From contig NZ_JAYMGV010000001.1 in the NCBI RefSeq assembly GCF_035818475.1, positions 2,728,001-2,792,000 on the forward strand: a stretch of DNA of 64,000 bases. The letters run 5' to 3'. The notes below the pieces were generated by a model. That model saw only the letters and a program-made list of their open reading frames with translations, had not been told where the DNA came from and did no database searches. The position numbers and the translations under genes are program-made. This document shows, piece after piece, positions 1-8,574 of this stretch; the first letter of the stretch is position 1, and each line of letters starts with the position of its first letter. This DNA is from Cognatitamlana sp035818475 (lineage in GTDB: Bacteria > Bacteroidota > Bacteroidia > Flavobacteriales > Flavobacteriaceae).

Positions 1-885
1 CCGTTGTTCAAAAGGGCCAAGGTTTAGCTCTACATTATCGAATCCGGCCTGGCTAAAATCAGGAATTAATGTAGCATCCAGGGTAAAGCTTTCGGTTATA
101 CCATATTTGAGGTCTAAGCCGGCTGCAAAATCTGTTTCGGTTTCACCGGCATAATTACTTACCAAACCGGAAGCATAGGGGTAAAAACTTAACCGGGTAG
201 GCGGTTTAATGTTTTGTAATCCTTTTAATTCTGCGTTGTATAAGCCAAAATTATCCTTGGTAACATCAATGGCGTTCCAGGTAAATTGTGCTCTTGTTTT
301 TCTATAGTGACGGTGAAATTGGATGCCCCAGGTAGGATCTTCCTGTTGCGTAAAACGCAGGCATCTGTATGGTATTTTTACTTCAACAACCCAGCCGTCT
401 TCAACTATTTTTACAGCACTGTCCCAAACGGCGTTCCAACCAAAATCCTCACCTATGTTAGGACTTTCAATAGCATCTGCCTGTGTACCTGAGCTAAATA
501 CAAAAAATTCAGTGTTGTTTTGTGCATCATTATTGGGATTAAAAATAATACCAAAAAAATCTGATTGCCCAAAATTATCCCGTTGTGTAAACTGACGTAA
601 GATATCGTCAGGGTTATCATATAAATACGCAGCAATATAAATAGCCTTATCATCATAGGTCATTTTTATTTCAGACCTTTTGCTATGTTCCGGATTTTTA
701 CCAACATCAGGCCTAAACTGAATAAAATCTGTGGCGATTTGTAAATTATCCCAGGTACTTTCATTTAAAATACCATCAATGGTTGGAGGGTGTTCAGTTC
801 TTGTTATTTGATAAACCTTTTTAGTTTGAGCTTCAAAATGTAAGGATATGCAAAACAATAGTATTAAAATTGTTAATTGCTTCAT
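1..885 (-). CDS. DUF5916 / CBM9-like outer-membrane protein, 3' end cut off by the window
   Basis: Only the N-terminal 295 codons are inside the window; the frame is open through base 1. Residues 1-20 form a signal peptide ending in FEAQ. The next roughly 180 residues resemble the carbohydrate-binding family 9-like domain found at the front of DUF5916 proteins (PTIDGILNESTW, the typical opening, then FRPDVGKNPEHSKRSEIKM and IFNPNNDAQNN). The visible end (TESFTLDATLIPDFSQ) is where DUF5916 begins, predicted in this family to form a long beta-barrel. Family members usually exceed 700 residues, so more than half is missing here. The substrate is unknown; family placement comes from recognised motifs, while an outer-membrane location is inferred. 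Confidence 0.8.
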   Translation of the reverse strand, partial: MKQLTILILLFCISLHFEAQTKKVYQITRTEHPPTIDGILNESTWDNLQIATDFIQFRPDVGKNPEHSKRSEIKMTYDDKAIYIAAYLYDNPDDILRQFTQRDNFGQSDFFGIIFNPNNDAQNNTEFFVFSSGTQADAIESPNIGEDFGWNAVWDSAVKIVEDGWVVEVKIPYRCLRFTQQEDPTWGIQFHRHYRKTRAQFTWNAIDVTKDNFGLYNAELKGLQNIKPPTRLSFYPYASGLVSNYAGETETDFAAGLDLKYGITESFTLDATLIPDFSQAGFDNVELNLGPFEQR

Positions 886-1062
886 GATCTTGATTTGATT
901 GATGATTGGGGCTCTTTATTTTAACTGATATTACAAAGCTAATTTTGAGAAATTCTATAATTGCCAATAAAACGTTAAATGTTAATTGATTTTTCTTAAA
1001 TAATGCAGTAAAACTTATTTTGACTACCTTTAAATTTAAAACATAAAGAAATACTAAAAAGC

Positions 1063-1650
1063 ATGCCATATAAAAGTTTTGAAGAATATAATATGCAGGT
1101 TACTGATGATGTTAAAGACCGGTATAAGAACATTATAACAGATTTAGGAGAAGATACCAATCGGGATGGTCTTTTAAAAACACCTGAACGTGCAGCAAAG
1201 GCCATGCAATTTTTAACACAAGGCTATGAGCAGGATCCTGTTGAAATTCTTAAAGGCGCTATGTTTAAAGAGTCGTATAATGAAATGGTCATAGTTAAAG
1301 ACATTGAATTGTACTCCTTATGTGAACATCATATTTTACCTTTTTTTGGTAAAGCCCATATAGCATACATCCCAAATGGATATATTGTTGGTTTGAGCAA
1401 ACTTCCCAGAATAGTAGATGTTTTTGCCAGGCGGTTACAAGTGCAGGAACGCTTAACAGAACAAGTTTTAGATTGTATAAATGATACTTTAAAACCTCAA
1501 GGTGTAGCCGTTGTTATTGAAGCTTCACATATGTGTATGATGATGCGTGGTGTACAAAAACAAAATTCTGTAACTACAACTTCCGGGTTTAGGGGGCAGT
1601 TTGAAAAGATAGAAACCAGAAATGAGTTTTTAAAGCTTATAGGAAAGTGA
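1063..1650 (+). CDS. folE: GTP cyclohydrolase I
   Basis: Converts GTP to 7,8-dihydroneopterin triphosphate, the first step of tetrahydrofolate (or queuosine-type pterin) synthesis in the cytoplasm. The 195-aa protein has the family zinc ligands Cys87 and His90 in LCEHH and Cys158 in SHMCMMMRG. It also carries the conserved GLSKLPRIVDVFARRLQVQE stretch and the C-terminal TTSGFRGQF motif. Length is normal for the compact type I enzyme. It is transcribed alone and divergently from the DUF5916 gene. A box resembling the Bacteroidetes -7 element (TACCTTTA, last base off consensus) lies at 1025-1032, 30 bases before the ATG. Confidence 0.97.
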   Translation: MPYKSFEEYNMQVTDDVKDRYKNIITDLGEDTNRDGLLKTPERAAKAMQFLTQGYEQDPVEILKGAMFKESYNEMVIVKDIELYSLCEHHILPFFGKAHIAYIPNGYIVGLSKLPRIVDVFARRLQVQERLTEQVLDCINDTLKPQGVAVVIEASHMCMMMRGVQKQNSVTTTSGFRGQFEKIETRNEFLKLIGK

Positions 1651-1706
1651 CGTATTACAAGTTTTGGTATATTTCTTGTTTATAGAGAGGTATTAAATAA
1701 CACTTG

Positions 1707-1967
1707 ATGAATAAATACACAAAATTATTAATAGGTATTGTATTAGATGCCATAGGATGTATTTCCTATTTTATCCCTGGAATTGGGGAGTTTGGAGACG
1801 TAATTTGGGCTCCAATTGCCGGATGGTTAATGACTAAGTTATATAAAGGGAAATCCGGGAAAATAGCCGGTATTATAGCCTTTGTTGAAGAAGCGGTCCC
1901 TGGATTGGACATTATTCCAACCTTTACCTTAATGTGGTTGTATACTTATGTTTTAAAAAAGGAGTAG
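1707..1967 (+). CDS. small predicted membrane protein, unknown function
   Basis: An 86-aa protein with two hydrophobic stretches (about residues 6-45 and 55-83) and little else; the C-terminus is KKE. The ATG at 1707 is preferred over an in-frame TTG one codon earlier. No domain is recognised. The motif EEAVPGLDIIPTFTLMW resembles short uncharacterised proteins I have seen in flavobacteria, suggesting a real gene. It lies 56 bases after folE in the same direction, but a shared function is not indicated. Confidence 0.65.
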   Translation: MNKYTKLLIGIVLDAIGCISYFIPGIGEFGDVIWAPIAGWLMTKLYKGKSGKIAGIIAFVEEAVPGLDIIPTFTLMWLYTYVLKKE

Positions 1968-2023
1968 TATTAAAGATTATCTGAATTTTTTTATACCATA
2001 AAACTGCTTTTACTTCTTCGGTT

Positions 2024-2206
2024 TTATAAACTCATTTTGCCATCATTAATATTCATTCCCATCTTTCCAATTAAATTAGGCACAGAAGTACTTCCTATAT
2101 GCTCAATTTTAGGGCTGAAATCTACAAGGATGTTATTTAGTTTGGTTACTATTTGTTGAAAATGAGCGGGCCATTTCGGATTGTAATCTTCAATAGCGAT
2201 TTTCAT
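2024..2206 (-). pseudogene. remnant of a GrpB/UPF0157 family protein
   Basis: The 60-aa frame begins like an intact GrpB protein (IEDYNPKWPAHFQQ) and includes the diagnostic nucleotidyltransferase-like motif IEHIGSTSVPNLIGK. It then departs from the family where KPIIDI should follow and ends after a few unrelated residues. Full-length members are about 170-200 aa, so most of the fold is missing. No continuation was found in the other frames just downstream. It is probably the front of a gene lost by internal deletion; a short functional peptide is unlikely. Confidence 0.7.
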
Positions 2207-2426
2207 TATTAGCCTCTTTAATTTTTTGTTTTCTCAACTGTGTATAGCTTTGTTAGTTTAGCGAATATTAATATGAGGCTTCACTCCAATTGTTATTAAA
2301 CGAAGATAGTTGGAACTTTTAACAAAATCAAGTTAGTTAAATGAATGAAAGCCATGAAAAACACTTGAAACCATTGTTAACAAGTTGCGATCAAATAACT
2401 AAAAAACATTTCTTAAATAACTATTT

Positions 2427-2442
2427 TAATTTTGTAAATTTG
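2427..2442 (+). promoter_or_regulatory. overlapping -7 promoter boxes before pyrG
   Basis: Two back-to-back matches to the Bacteroidetes -7 consensus TAnnTTTG (TAATTTTG at 2427 and TAAATTTG at 2435) end 20 bases before the pyrG ATG. No clear -33 TTG was found at the usual distance, so the call rests on the boxes and their position. Confidence 0.4.
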
Positions 2443-2462
2443 CCTGCGTTTAAAAGCGCAAC

Positions 2463-4097
2463 ATGTCAACTACAACAAAATACGTATTTGTAACCGGAGG
2501 AGTTACATCATCTTTAGGAAAAGGTATTATAGCAGCTTCACTTGCTAAATTATTGCAGGCTCAAGGTTATAGAGTTACTATTCAAAAATTAGACCCTTAT
2601 ATTAATGTTGATCCGGGAACATTAAATCCGTATGAACATGGAGAATGTTACGTTACTGAAGATGGAGCAGAGACTGATCTGGACCTGGGACACTATGAGC
2701 GTTTTTTAAACAGACCAACTAGTCAGGCCAATAACGTCACCACTGGTAGAATCTATCAAAGTGTTATTGAAAAAGAACGCCGAGGTGAATTTTTAGGAAA
2801 AACAGTTCAGGTAGTTCCGCATATCACAGACGAGATTAAAGAACGGGTTCAGATTTTAGGAAAATCCGGTGATTATGATATTGTAATTACAGAAATAGGG
2901 GGGACTGTTGGTGATATTGAATCCTTACCATATGTTGAGGCAGTACGGCAGTTACGTTGGGATTTAGGAGAAAATAATGGTATAGTTATTCACTTAACAT
3001 TAGTACCCTACTTATCGGCTGCAGGTGAATTAAAAACAAAACCCACCCAACATAGTGTAAAGACCTTGATGGAAAGTGGAGTACAGGCAGATATTTTAGT
3101 TTGTAGAACAGAGCATAATTTACCTAAGGAGCTGAGACGTAAACTGGCATTGTTTTGTAATGTAAAAGAAGATTCGGTTATCCAGTCTATTGACGCTTCT
3201 ACTATTTATGATGTACCTAACTTAATGCTGACTGAAGGTTTAGATAAAGTTGTACTTGAAAAGTTGGGACTTGAATGCTCCACGCCTAATATAGAAAGAT
3301 GGAATCAGTTTGTACATCGTCATAAAAATCCAAAAACCGAGGTAACCATTGGTTTGATAGGTAAATATGTAGAGTTACAGGATTCGTACAAATCTATACT
3401 GGAAGCTTTTATTCATGCTGGTGCAGAAAATGAGGTAAAAGTAAATGTAGAGTCTATACATTCTGAATATATAAACCGCGATAATGTTAAATTAAAACTA
3501 GGGCATTTAGATGGTGTTTTGGTCGCTCCCGGATTTGGAGAACGCGGTATAGACGGTAAAATTGACGCTGTGCAGTATGTGCGTGAAAACAATATTCCGT
3601 TTTTAGGAATTTGTTTAGGTATGCAAATGGCTGTTATTGAGTTTGCCAGAAATGTACTGGGGGTTTCTGATGCGGCTTCTACAGAAATGAATGCTAAAAC
3701 AGCTAATCCCGTTATTGATTTAATGGAGGATCAAAAAAACATTACAGATAAAGGCGGTACCATGCGTCTGGGGGCCTGGGCTTGTGATCTAAAATTAGGA
3801 AGTATTGTACGTAACATATATAAAACCGAAAGTATTGCAGAACGTCATAGACACCGTTATGAATTTAACAGTGACTATAAAGATCAGATGGAAAAGGCAG
3901 GTATGTTAGCTACAGGGTTAAACCCCGATACCGGTTTGGTAGAAATAGTTGAAATACCGGAACATCCTTGGTTTGTTGGTGTACAGTATCATCCGGAATA
4001 TAAAAGTACAGTGGCTAACCCGCATCCGTTATTTGTAGCTTTTGTAAGCGCAGCGTTAAAATATAGTAAAGGAAGAAAAAGTGCCACTATGGCATAA
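2463..4097 (+). CDS. pyrG: CTP synthase
   Basis: Makes CTP from UTP, ATP and glutamine, the last step of pyrimidine nucleotide synthesis. The 544-aa protein has the synthase domain at about residues 1-270 (opening FVTGGVTSSLGKGI, then KLDPYINVDPGTLNPYEHGE). A class I glutamine amidotransferase domain follows, with nucleophile Cys384 in FLGICLGMQ and the His/Glu pair in QYHPEYKS. Length matches the family. yidC follows after 82 bases containing a hairpin, an order I believe is common in flavobacteria. Confidence 0.98.
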   Translation: MSTTTKYVFVTGGVTSSLGKGIIAASLAKLLQAQGYRVTIQKLDPYINVDPGTLNPYEHGECYVTEDGAETDLDLGHYERFLNRPTSQANNVTTGRIYQSVIEKERRGEFLGKTVQVVPHITDEIKERVQILGKSGDYDIVITEIGGTVGDIESLPYVEAVRQLRWDLGENNGIVIHLTLVPYLSAAGELKTKPTQHSVKTLMESGVQADILVCRTEHNLPKELRRKLALFCNVKEDSVIQSIDASTIYDVPNLMLTEGLDKVVLEKLGLECSTPNIERWNQFVHRHKNPKTEVTIGLIGKYVELQDSYKSILEAFIHAGAENEVKVNVESIHSEYINRDNVKLKLGHLDGVLVAPGFGERGIDGKIDAVQYVRENNIPFLGICLGMQMAVIEFARNVLGVSDAASTEMNAKTANPVIDLMEDQKNITDKGGTMRLGAWACDLKLGSIVRNIYKTESIAERHRHRYEFNSDYKDQMEKAGMLATGLNPDTGLVEIVEIPEHPWFVGVQYHPEYKSTVANPHPLFVAFVSAALKYSKGRKSATMA

Positions 4098-4133
4098 AAT
4101 CAATATTGGATAGCTTATTGATAAGTTATTGAC

Positions 4134-4159
4134 ATTCCTGCTTAAGCGGGAATCTTTTT
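4134..4159 (+). terminator. hairpin with T-run between pyrG and yidC
   Basis: ATTCCTGCTT (4134-4143) pairs with AAGCGGGAAT (4144-4153), with one G-T pair and the central four bases as loop. CTTTTT follows. It may end part of the pyrG transcripts. The sequence also resembles a short palindromic repeat I recall from flavobacterial intergenic regions, so a repeat origin is an alternative. Confidence 0.5.
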
Positions 4160-4179
4160 AATAGACACTAATAGAATTC

Positions 4180-6072
4180 ATGGAAGAAAAAAAATTAGAT
4201 ATTAATTCGATTATAGGATTTGTTCTTATTTTCGGGATTTTAGCCTATATGCTATGGCAGAATCAGCCAACACCAGAAGAACTTGAGGCTCAAGAAAAAG
4301 CTAAGCAAGAACAGGTAGAGGCAGAACAAAAAGATAAAGTACAGGAGCAAACTTTAGACGTTGCAACAACAGATTATGCTACCGGTTCAGGTGCAGATTC
4401 ATTACAGCAAGTTCAACTCAGAAATAAATTAGGGGCTTTTGCTTATTCAGCAATTAATTCATCAAACAAAGAAACCGTTGTTGAAAGTGATTTGTTAGAA
4501 CTTACATTTAGCAACAAAGGCGGATATCTTTCAGAAGTAAGGTTAAAGCAATTTGTTGATTATGATTCAATTCCTATCTATTTGGTAAAAGATGATAATG
4601 CCTCTTTTAATATTAATTTTGGAACTACAGATAGCAGAATTTTAAATACTAAGGACTTGCCATTTATTCCTTCGGTTACTAAAAATGGTGATGTTACGGT
4701 AGTTTCTATGAAGCTTAAAGTATCTGAAAGTAAATTTTTAGAGTATCGTTACGAGTTAAAGGAAGGCGATTACATGTTGGATTTCACGATTCGTTCACAA
4801 GGTTTAAGTGATGTCATCAATAACTCGCAAGAGATAAACCTGGACTGGAAATTAAAAGGGTTCCGTCACGCAAAGAGTATTTCATATGAAAACAGGTATA
4901 CGGATATTCATTATGAGTACGGAGGAGGAAAAGATGACTATACAGGAGCCAGAGATGCAGATAAAGATATTAAAGACGTTACCTGGATAGGGTTCAAACA
5001 GCACTTCTTTTCATCAGTATTATTAACGGATAAAGCTTTTAAAACAGCTCATATTAAAGCTGAGAACTTAGTTAAAGATGAAACGATTGATACCGTTTAC
5101 ACCAAAACTTTTGCAGCAAAAATGCCTTTAGAATTACAAGGAGGTGAGCTTAGTGAATCTATGAATTGGTACTATGGTCCGAGTGATTTTAAAGTTTTAA
5201 ATGCCTATGGCAGAAATCTGGACGAATTAGTGCCATTTGGCTGGGGTATTTTTGGATGGATTAACCGCTATGTTTTTATGCCGTTATTTGGCTTCTTAGG
5301 AGGTTTTATGCCCTATGGAATTGCTATTGTAGTAATGACTATATTGGTGAAAATACTGTTATCATTTGTTCAGTATAAGCAATTCTTGTCTCAGGCCAAA
5401 ATGAAAATTTTAAAACCTGAGCTGGATGCCATCCGAGAAAAACATAAGAATAACAAGATGAAAGCGCAACAAGAGACTATGGCGCTACAGACCAAAGCAG
5501 GAGCTAGTCCGATGGCAGGTTGTTTACCGGCTTTGATACAATTACCGGTATTCTATGCGTTATTCCAATTTTTTCCATCAGCTTTTGATCTAAGACAAAA
5601 GTCATTCCTTTGGGCCGATGACTTATCATCTTATGATACTATTGCAAACATACCATTTAACATACCATTTTATGGTAATCATGTAAGTTTGTTTCCTATT
5701 TTGGCATCAATAGCCATATTCTTTTATATGCGATTGACTACCGGACAGAATATGAGTGCTCAACCACAGCAGGAAGGGATGCCGGATATGGCAAAAATGA
5801 TGAAATATATGATGTATTTCTCTCCAATCATGATGCTGTTTTTCTTTAATAATTATGCTTCTGGTTTGAGTTTATATTATTTCATTTCAAACCTAATTAG
5901 TATAGGTATTATATTGGTTATTAAGAATTATATTCTTGATGAGGACAAGATTCATGCTGATATACAAGAGAAGAAAAAGAAACCAAAAAAGCAGAATAGG
6001 TTTCAGAAGAAAATGGCCGAAATGATGGAGCAGGCCGAAAAACAAAAACAAGCACAACAAAAACGTAAGTAG
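4180..6072 (+). CDS. yidC: membrane protein insertase YidC
   Basis: Inserts and folds inner-membrane proteins, alone or with SecYEG. The 630-aa protein has an N-terminal membrane anchor at about residues 10-27 and a charged linker rich in Glu, Gln and Lys. A large periplasmic domain spans about 80-350. The conserved YidC/Oxa1 core follows from about 365 to 580, with GWINRYVFMPLF, the cytoplasmic loop SQAKMKILKPELDAIREKHK, and PMAGCLPALIQLPVFYALF. The tail is Lys- and Gln-rich, as is usual for the form in Gram-negative bacteria without an SRP-like extension. A strong terminator follows. Confidence 0.97.
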   Translation: MEEKKLDINSIIGFVLIFGILAYMLWQNQPTPEELEAQEKAKQEQVEAEQKDKVQEQTLDVATTDYATGSGADSLQQVQLRNKLGAFAYSAINSSNKETVVESDLLELTFSNKGGYLSEVRLKQFVDYDSIPIYLVKDDNASFNINFGTTDSRILNTKDLPFIPSVTKNGDVTVVSMKLKVSESKFLEYRYELKEGDYMLDFTIRSQGLSDVINNSQEINLDWKLKGFRHAKSISYENRYTDIHYEYGGGKDDYTGARDADKDIKDVTWIGFKQHFFSSVLLTDKAFKTAHIKAENLVKDETIDTVYTKTFAAKMPLELQGGELSESMNWYYGPSDFKVLNAYGRNLDELVPFGWGIFGWINRYVFMPLFGFLGGFMPYGIAIVVMTILVKILLSFVQYKQFLSQAKMKILKPELDAIREKHKNNKMKAQQETMALQTKAGASPMAGCLPALIQLPVFYALFQFFPSAFDLRQKSFLWADDLSSYDTIANIPFNIPFYGNHVSLFPILASIAIFFYMRLTTGQNMSAQPQQEGMPDMAKMMKYMMYFSPIMMLFFFNNYASGLSLYYFISNLISIGIILVIKNYILDEDKIHADIQEKKKKPKKQNRFQKKMAEMMEQAEKQKQAQQKRK

Positions 6073-6094
6073 TAACTTATATTTTAATAAAAAG

Positions 6095-6126
6095 GCTGCC
6101 AAAAGAATTGTTTTGGCAGCTTTTTT
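6095..6126 (+). terminator. intrinsic terminator after yidC
   Basis: A perfect 10-bp stem, GCTGCCAAAA (6095-6104) with TTTTGGCAGC (6111-6120), a six-base loop, then six T residues. It ends the pyrG-yidC unit. Confidence 0.9.
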
Positions 6127-6199
6127 GTTACAAGAAATTTAAAATATCAACGTTAATAATTAGTAACTTCCGCGAAAGCGTTATTAATACTATAAAAAA

Positions 6200-6904
6200 A
6201 TGGAAAGAGTCTTTTGTTTTTTAACCTGTTTACTTTTTAGTGGTTTTCTTTTTGCTCAGGATATTAATCAATTAGATACAGATAACAAGCGCCATGGTGT
6301 TTGGAAAAAATATTTTGAAAATACTAAAATACTGCGGTATGAAGGGCAATTTGAACATGGTAAAGAAGTGGGCATGTTTAAGTTTTATAAAAACATAAGA
6401 AATAAACCGGTTTTAACGGCTACCAAGATTTTTAATAAAGACAATCCAATTGCACAGGTCAGATTTTTAGCATCCAATGGTAAGGTGATAAGTGAAGGCC
6501 AGATGGATGGTAGAACCTATATAGGAACCTGGAAGTATTATCAAAAGAACTCTGATGAATTAATGACATTAGAACATTACAATACCCAGGGAGAACTTTC
6601 AGGAGAACGCATAGTGTATTACTCAAATAAACAAATAGCAGAGAAACAAAATTATAAGAATGGAAAATTAGAAGGGCCATCAATTATATATTCCAATAAA
6701 AATGTGATTTTAAAAGAATATATTTATGTTGCAGGTGAACTACATGGTATGGCAAAGTTTTATAACTCTAAAGGAGAGCTGTTATCTGAAGGGGTATACA
6801 AAAGAGGAAAAAAAGACGGTGTCTGGAAATATTATGAGGGTGGTAAATTAGTTAAAGAAGAGGATTTCACCTATATTCCAAAATATATAAAAAAAGCTCC
6901 TTAA
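6200..6904 (+). CDS. secreted MORN-repeat protein (YwqK-like)
   Basis: A 234-aa protein with a signal peptide (residues 1-20, ending LFAQ) followed by repeated MORN-type units of the form EGxY/FxxGKxxGxWKxY (HGVWKKYFEN, EGQFEHGKEVGMFKFY, IGTWKYYQK, NGKLEGPSIIY, RGKKDGVWKYYEGG). Such proteins are annotated as toxin-antitoxin YwqK-family antitoxins in databases. Here the export signal and lack of a partner gene make a cell-envelope role likelier. The stop codon lies within the hairpin that terminates the convergent FAS1 gene. Confidence 0.8.
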   Translation: MERVFCFLTCLLFSGFLFAQDINQLDTDNKRHGVWKKYFENTKILRYEGQFEHGKEVGMFKFYKNIRNKPVLTATKIFNKDNPIAQVRFLASNGKVISEGQMDGRTYIGTWKYYQKNSDELMTLEHYNTQGELSGERIVYYSNKQIAEKQNYKNGKLEGPSIIYSNKNVILKEYIYVAGELHGMAKFYNSKGELLSEGVYKRGKKDGVWKYYEGGKLVKEEDFTYIPKYIKKAP

Positions 6905-6917
6905 TTTCTTAAGGAGC
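6889..6917 (-). terminator. terminator for the FAS1 lipoprotein gene
   Basis: GCTCCTTAA (6896-6904) pairs with TTAAGGAGC (6909-6917) around a four-base loop. Read on the minus strand the hairpin is followed by seven T residues (the A-run 6889-6895), while the plus strand lacks a T-run. It therefore serves the minus gene but lies inside the 3' end of the convergent MORN gene. Confidence 0.75.
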
Positions 6918-6981
6918 CCTTCATCATAGACAATCTCTTGAGAGAATAGAAATGTCTACAAATCAACAAACCAAACTAATA

Positions 6982-8388
6982 TTAATTCATTAGATCCGGT
7001 ATAGCTACTTTATTTATGACATGGATAACACCATTTCCGGCTTGCACGTCAACAGCAATAATACCTATATCAGAGTTTCCTGAGCCATCTGTTAAATCAG
7101 CTATATTTGAATTAGATCCCGGTAAAGTAACCGTTAAATTATCACCTTCTAAACTTGGAGCTGTAGTGTCTCCGGGGTTATTTAAGTCAGCCGAAGCTAC
7201 ATTTAGTCCACCCATAACATGATGCAATAATATATTTGTCAGAACAGCTTCGTCTGACGGAATTGTGATGGCTGAAAAAGCATCATTTGTCGGAGCAAAT
7301 ACAGTGAATGGGTCTGCTCCGGAACCGTTTGTATTTGAAAGTACAGAAACAAAGTCTGTTGCTGGGGTTAATGTTGTTAAAGCGGTTACCAGTGTTGAAA
7401 ACGTTGGATCGGCTACAGCAAAAGTGACAACAGTTGGAATATCAATAACGGCATCAACGGCATGTATGACACCATTTGAGGCTATGATGTCCGGGAGGGT
7501 AACATTTGACATGCCATTTAAAGTAACGCCGCTATCTGTATTTATATATAGGCTTAAATTTTTATTAGTATCACTATAAGTAGCCGCAGTATTAACATAG
7601 CTATTTGTTAAGCCGGATGACACAGCCGTGGCATCAACCACTACATGATTAGATAAGATAGCATCTAAAGGGTTACTATTGGGGTTGGTGAATGCAATGA
7701 AGGCATCATTGGTTGGAGCAAAAACTGTAAAGTCCCCCGGCGTTGATAATAAATCAGTAAATGTTGTGTTTCCACCAGTTGTTAATGCTCCCACTAAGCT
7801 TGTAAGGTTTGGATTTGCTACGGCATGGTCAACAATATTGGGTAGGCCTATTACAGCATCAACTATGTGAATGACTCCATTTGTAGCCTCTTTATCAGCC
7901 ATACTTACTTTTGATATCCCATTAAAGCTTACGCCATTGGAGGTATCAAAGAATAAGCTCATTTTATTACCTCCGGCACCAGTAGCTTCTGTAGAGGTAT
8001 AACCAGAGCCTAAACCTGTTAAATCAGCAGCCATCAAAGGTGTACCCACAATAACATGATTTAATAATACCTGAGAGAGTACAGCCGTATCAATGTCTTC
8101 TATGCTGTTCCAATTTGGATTACTGTCTAATAAAGCTTGGAAGGCATTGTTATCTGGTGCAAGAATGGTAAATGGACCGGGATCGCTTAAAACATTAAGC
8201 AGATCTCCGTCTGCGGCTTGTAAAGCAGCCACTAAATTTGATAAATTCGGTGATGCCAGAGCGAGTTCAACAATGTTAAGCGGTGTTGCTATAGGTAGAT
8301 TATTGTCATCATCATTATTACATGATATCAACAAGAATAAGCTCATAAAAACAACCGATGCGTTTTGGAATAATTTTGATGTTTTCAT
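6982..8388 (-). CDS. lipoprotein with three fasciclin (FAS1) domains
   Basis: A 468-aa lipoprotein. The frame could extend 19 codons upstream, but the start at 8388 (MKTSKLFQNAS) gives a clean lipoprotein signal with lipobox LISC followed by NNDDDNN, the acidic run typical of surface-exposed Bacteroidetes lipoproteins. Three consecutive FAS1 units follow, each with the marks FT(I/V)(L/F)AP(D/T)N(D/N)AF and NGVIH(I/A/V)(V/I)(D/N). FAS1 domains mediate adhesion or extracellular binding; the ligand here is unknown. The third unit lies at the C-terminus without an anchor after it. Transcribed divergently from mnmA. Confidence 0.92.
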   Translation of the reverse strand: MKTSKLFQNASVVFMSLFLLISCNNDDDNNLPIATPLNIVELALASPNLSNLVAALQAADGDLLNVLSDPGPFTILAPDNNAFQALLDSNPNWNSIEDIDTAVLSQVLLNHVIVGTPLMAADLTGLGSGYTSTEATGAGGNKMSLFFDTSNGVSFNGISKVSMADKEATNGVIHIVDAVIGLPNIVDHAVANPNLTSLVGALTTGGNTTFTDLLSTPGDFTVFAPTNDAFIAFTNPNSNPLDAILSNHVVVDATAVSSGLTNSYVNTAATYSDTNKNLSLYINTDSGVTLNGMSNVTLPDIIASNGVIHAVDAVIDIPTVVTFAVADPTFSTLVTALTTLTPATDFVSVLSNTNGSGADPFTVFAPTNDAFSAITIPSDEAVLTNILLHHVMGGLNVASADLNNPGDTTAPSLEGDNLTVTLPGSNSNIADLTDGSGNSDIGIIAVDVQAGNGVIHVINKVAIPDLMN

Positions 8389-8549
8389 CTCGATTTTTTT
8401 GAAGTTACATATTTTGTTTAACAAAAATAATAAAAAAATAAACAAAATTTAATATTTTGTTTAAAATTTATTTAAAAAAGATAAACATTATAAATTTTTA
8501 GGTACTTTATTATAAAAAGCTATAGCGTAAAAAATCTTGCAATTATATG

Positions 8550-8557
8550 TATCTTTG
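8550..8557 (+). promoter_or_regulatory. -7 promoter box before mnmA
   Basis: TATCTTTG matches TAnnTTTG and ends 17 bases before the mnmA ATG. No convincing -33 TTG is present at 17-23 bases. Confidence 0.4.
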
Positions 8558-8574
8558 TGGACTAATTTTTTAAG

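Noticed and set aside
8389..8445. 19-codon N-terminal extension of the FAS1 lipoprotein
   Set aside because: It would push the lipoprotein signal away from the N-terminus; the ATG at 8388 gives a normal signal.
7016..8452. Several plus-strand frames of 63-119 aa across the FAS1 gene
   Set aside because: They mirror the repeated FAS1 coding sequence; the minus strand has a signal peptide and clear domains.
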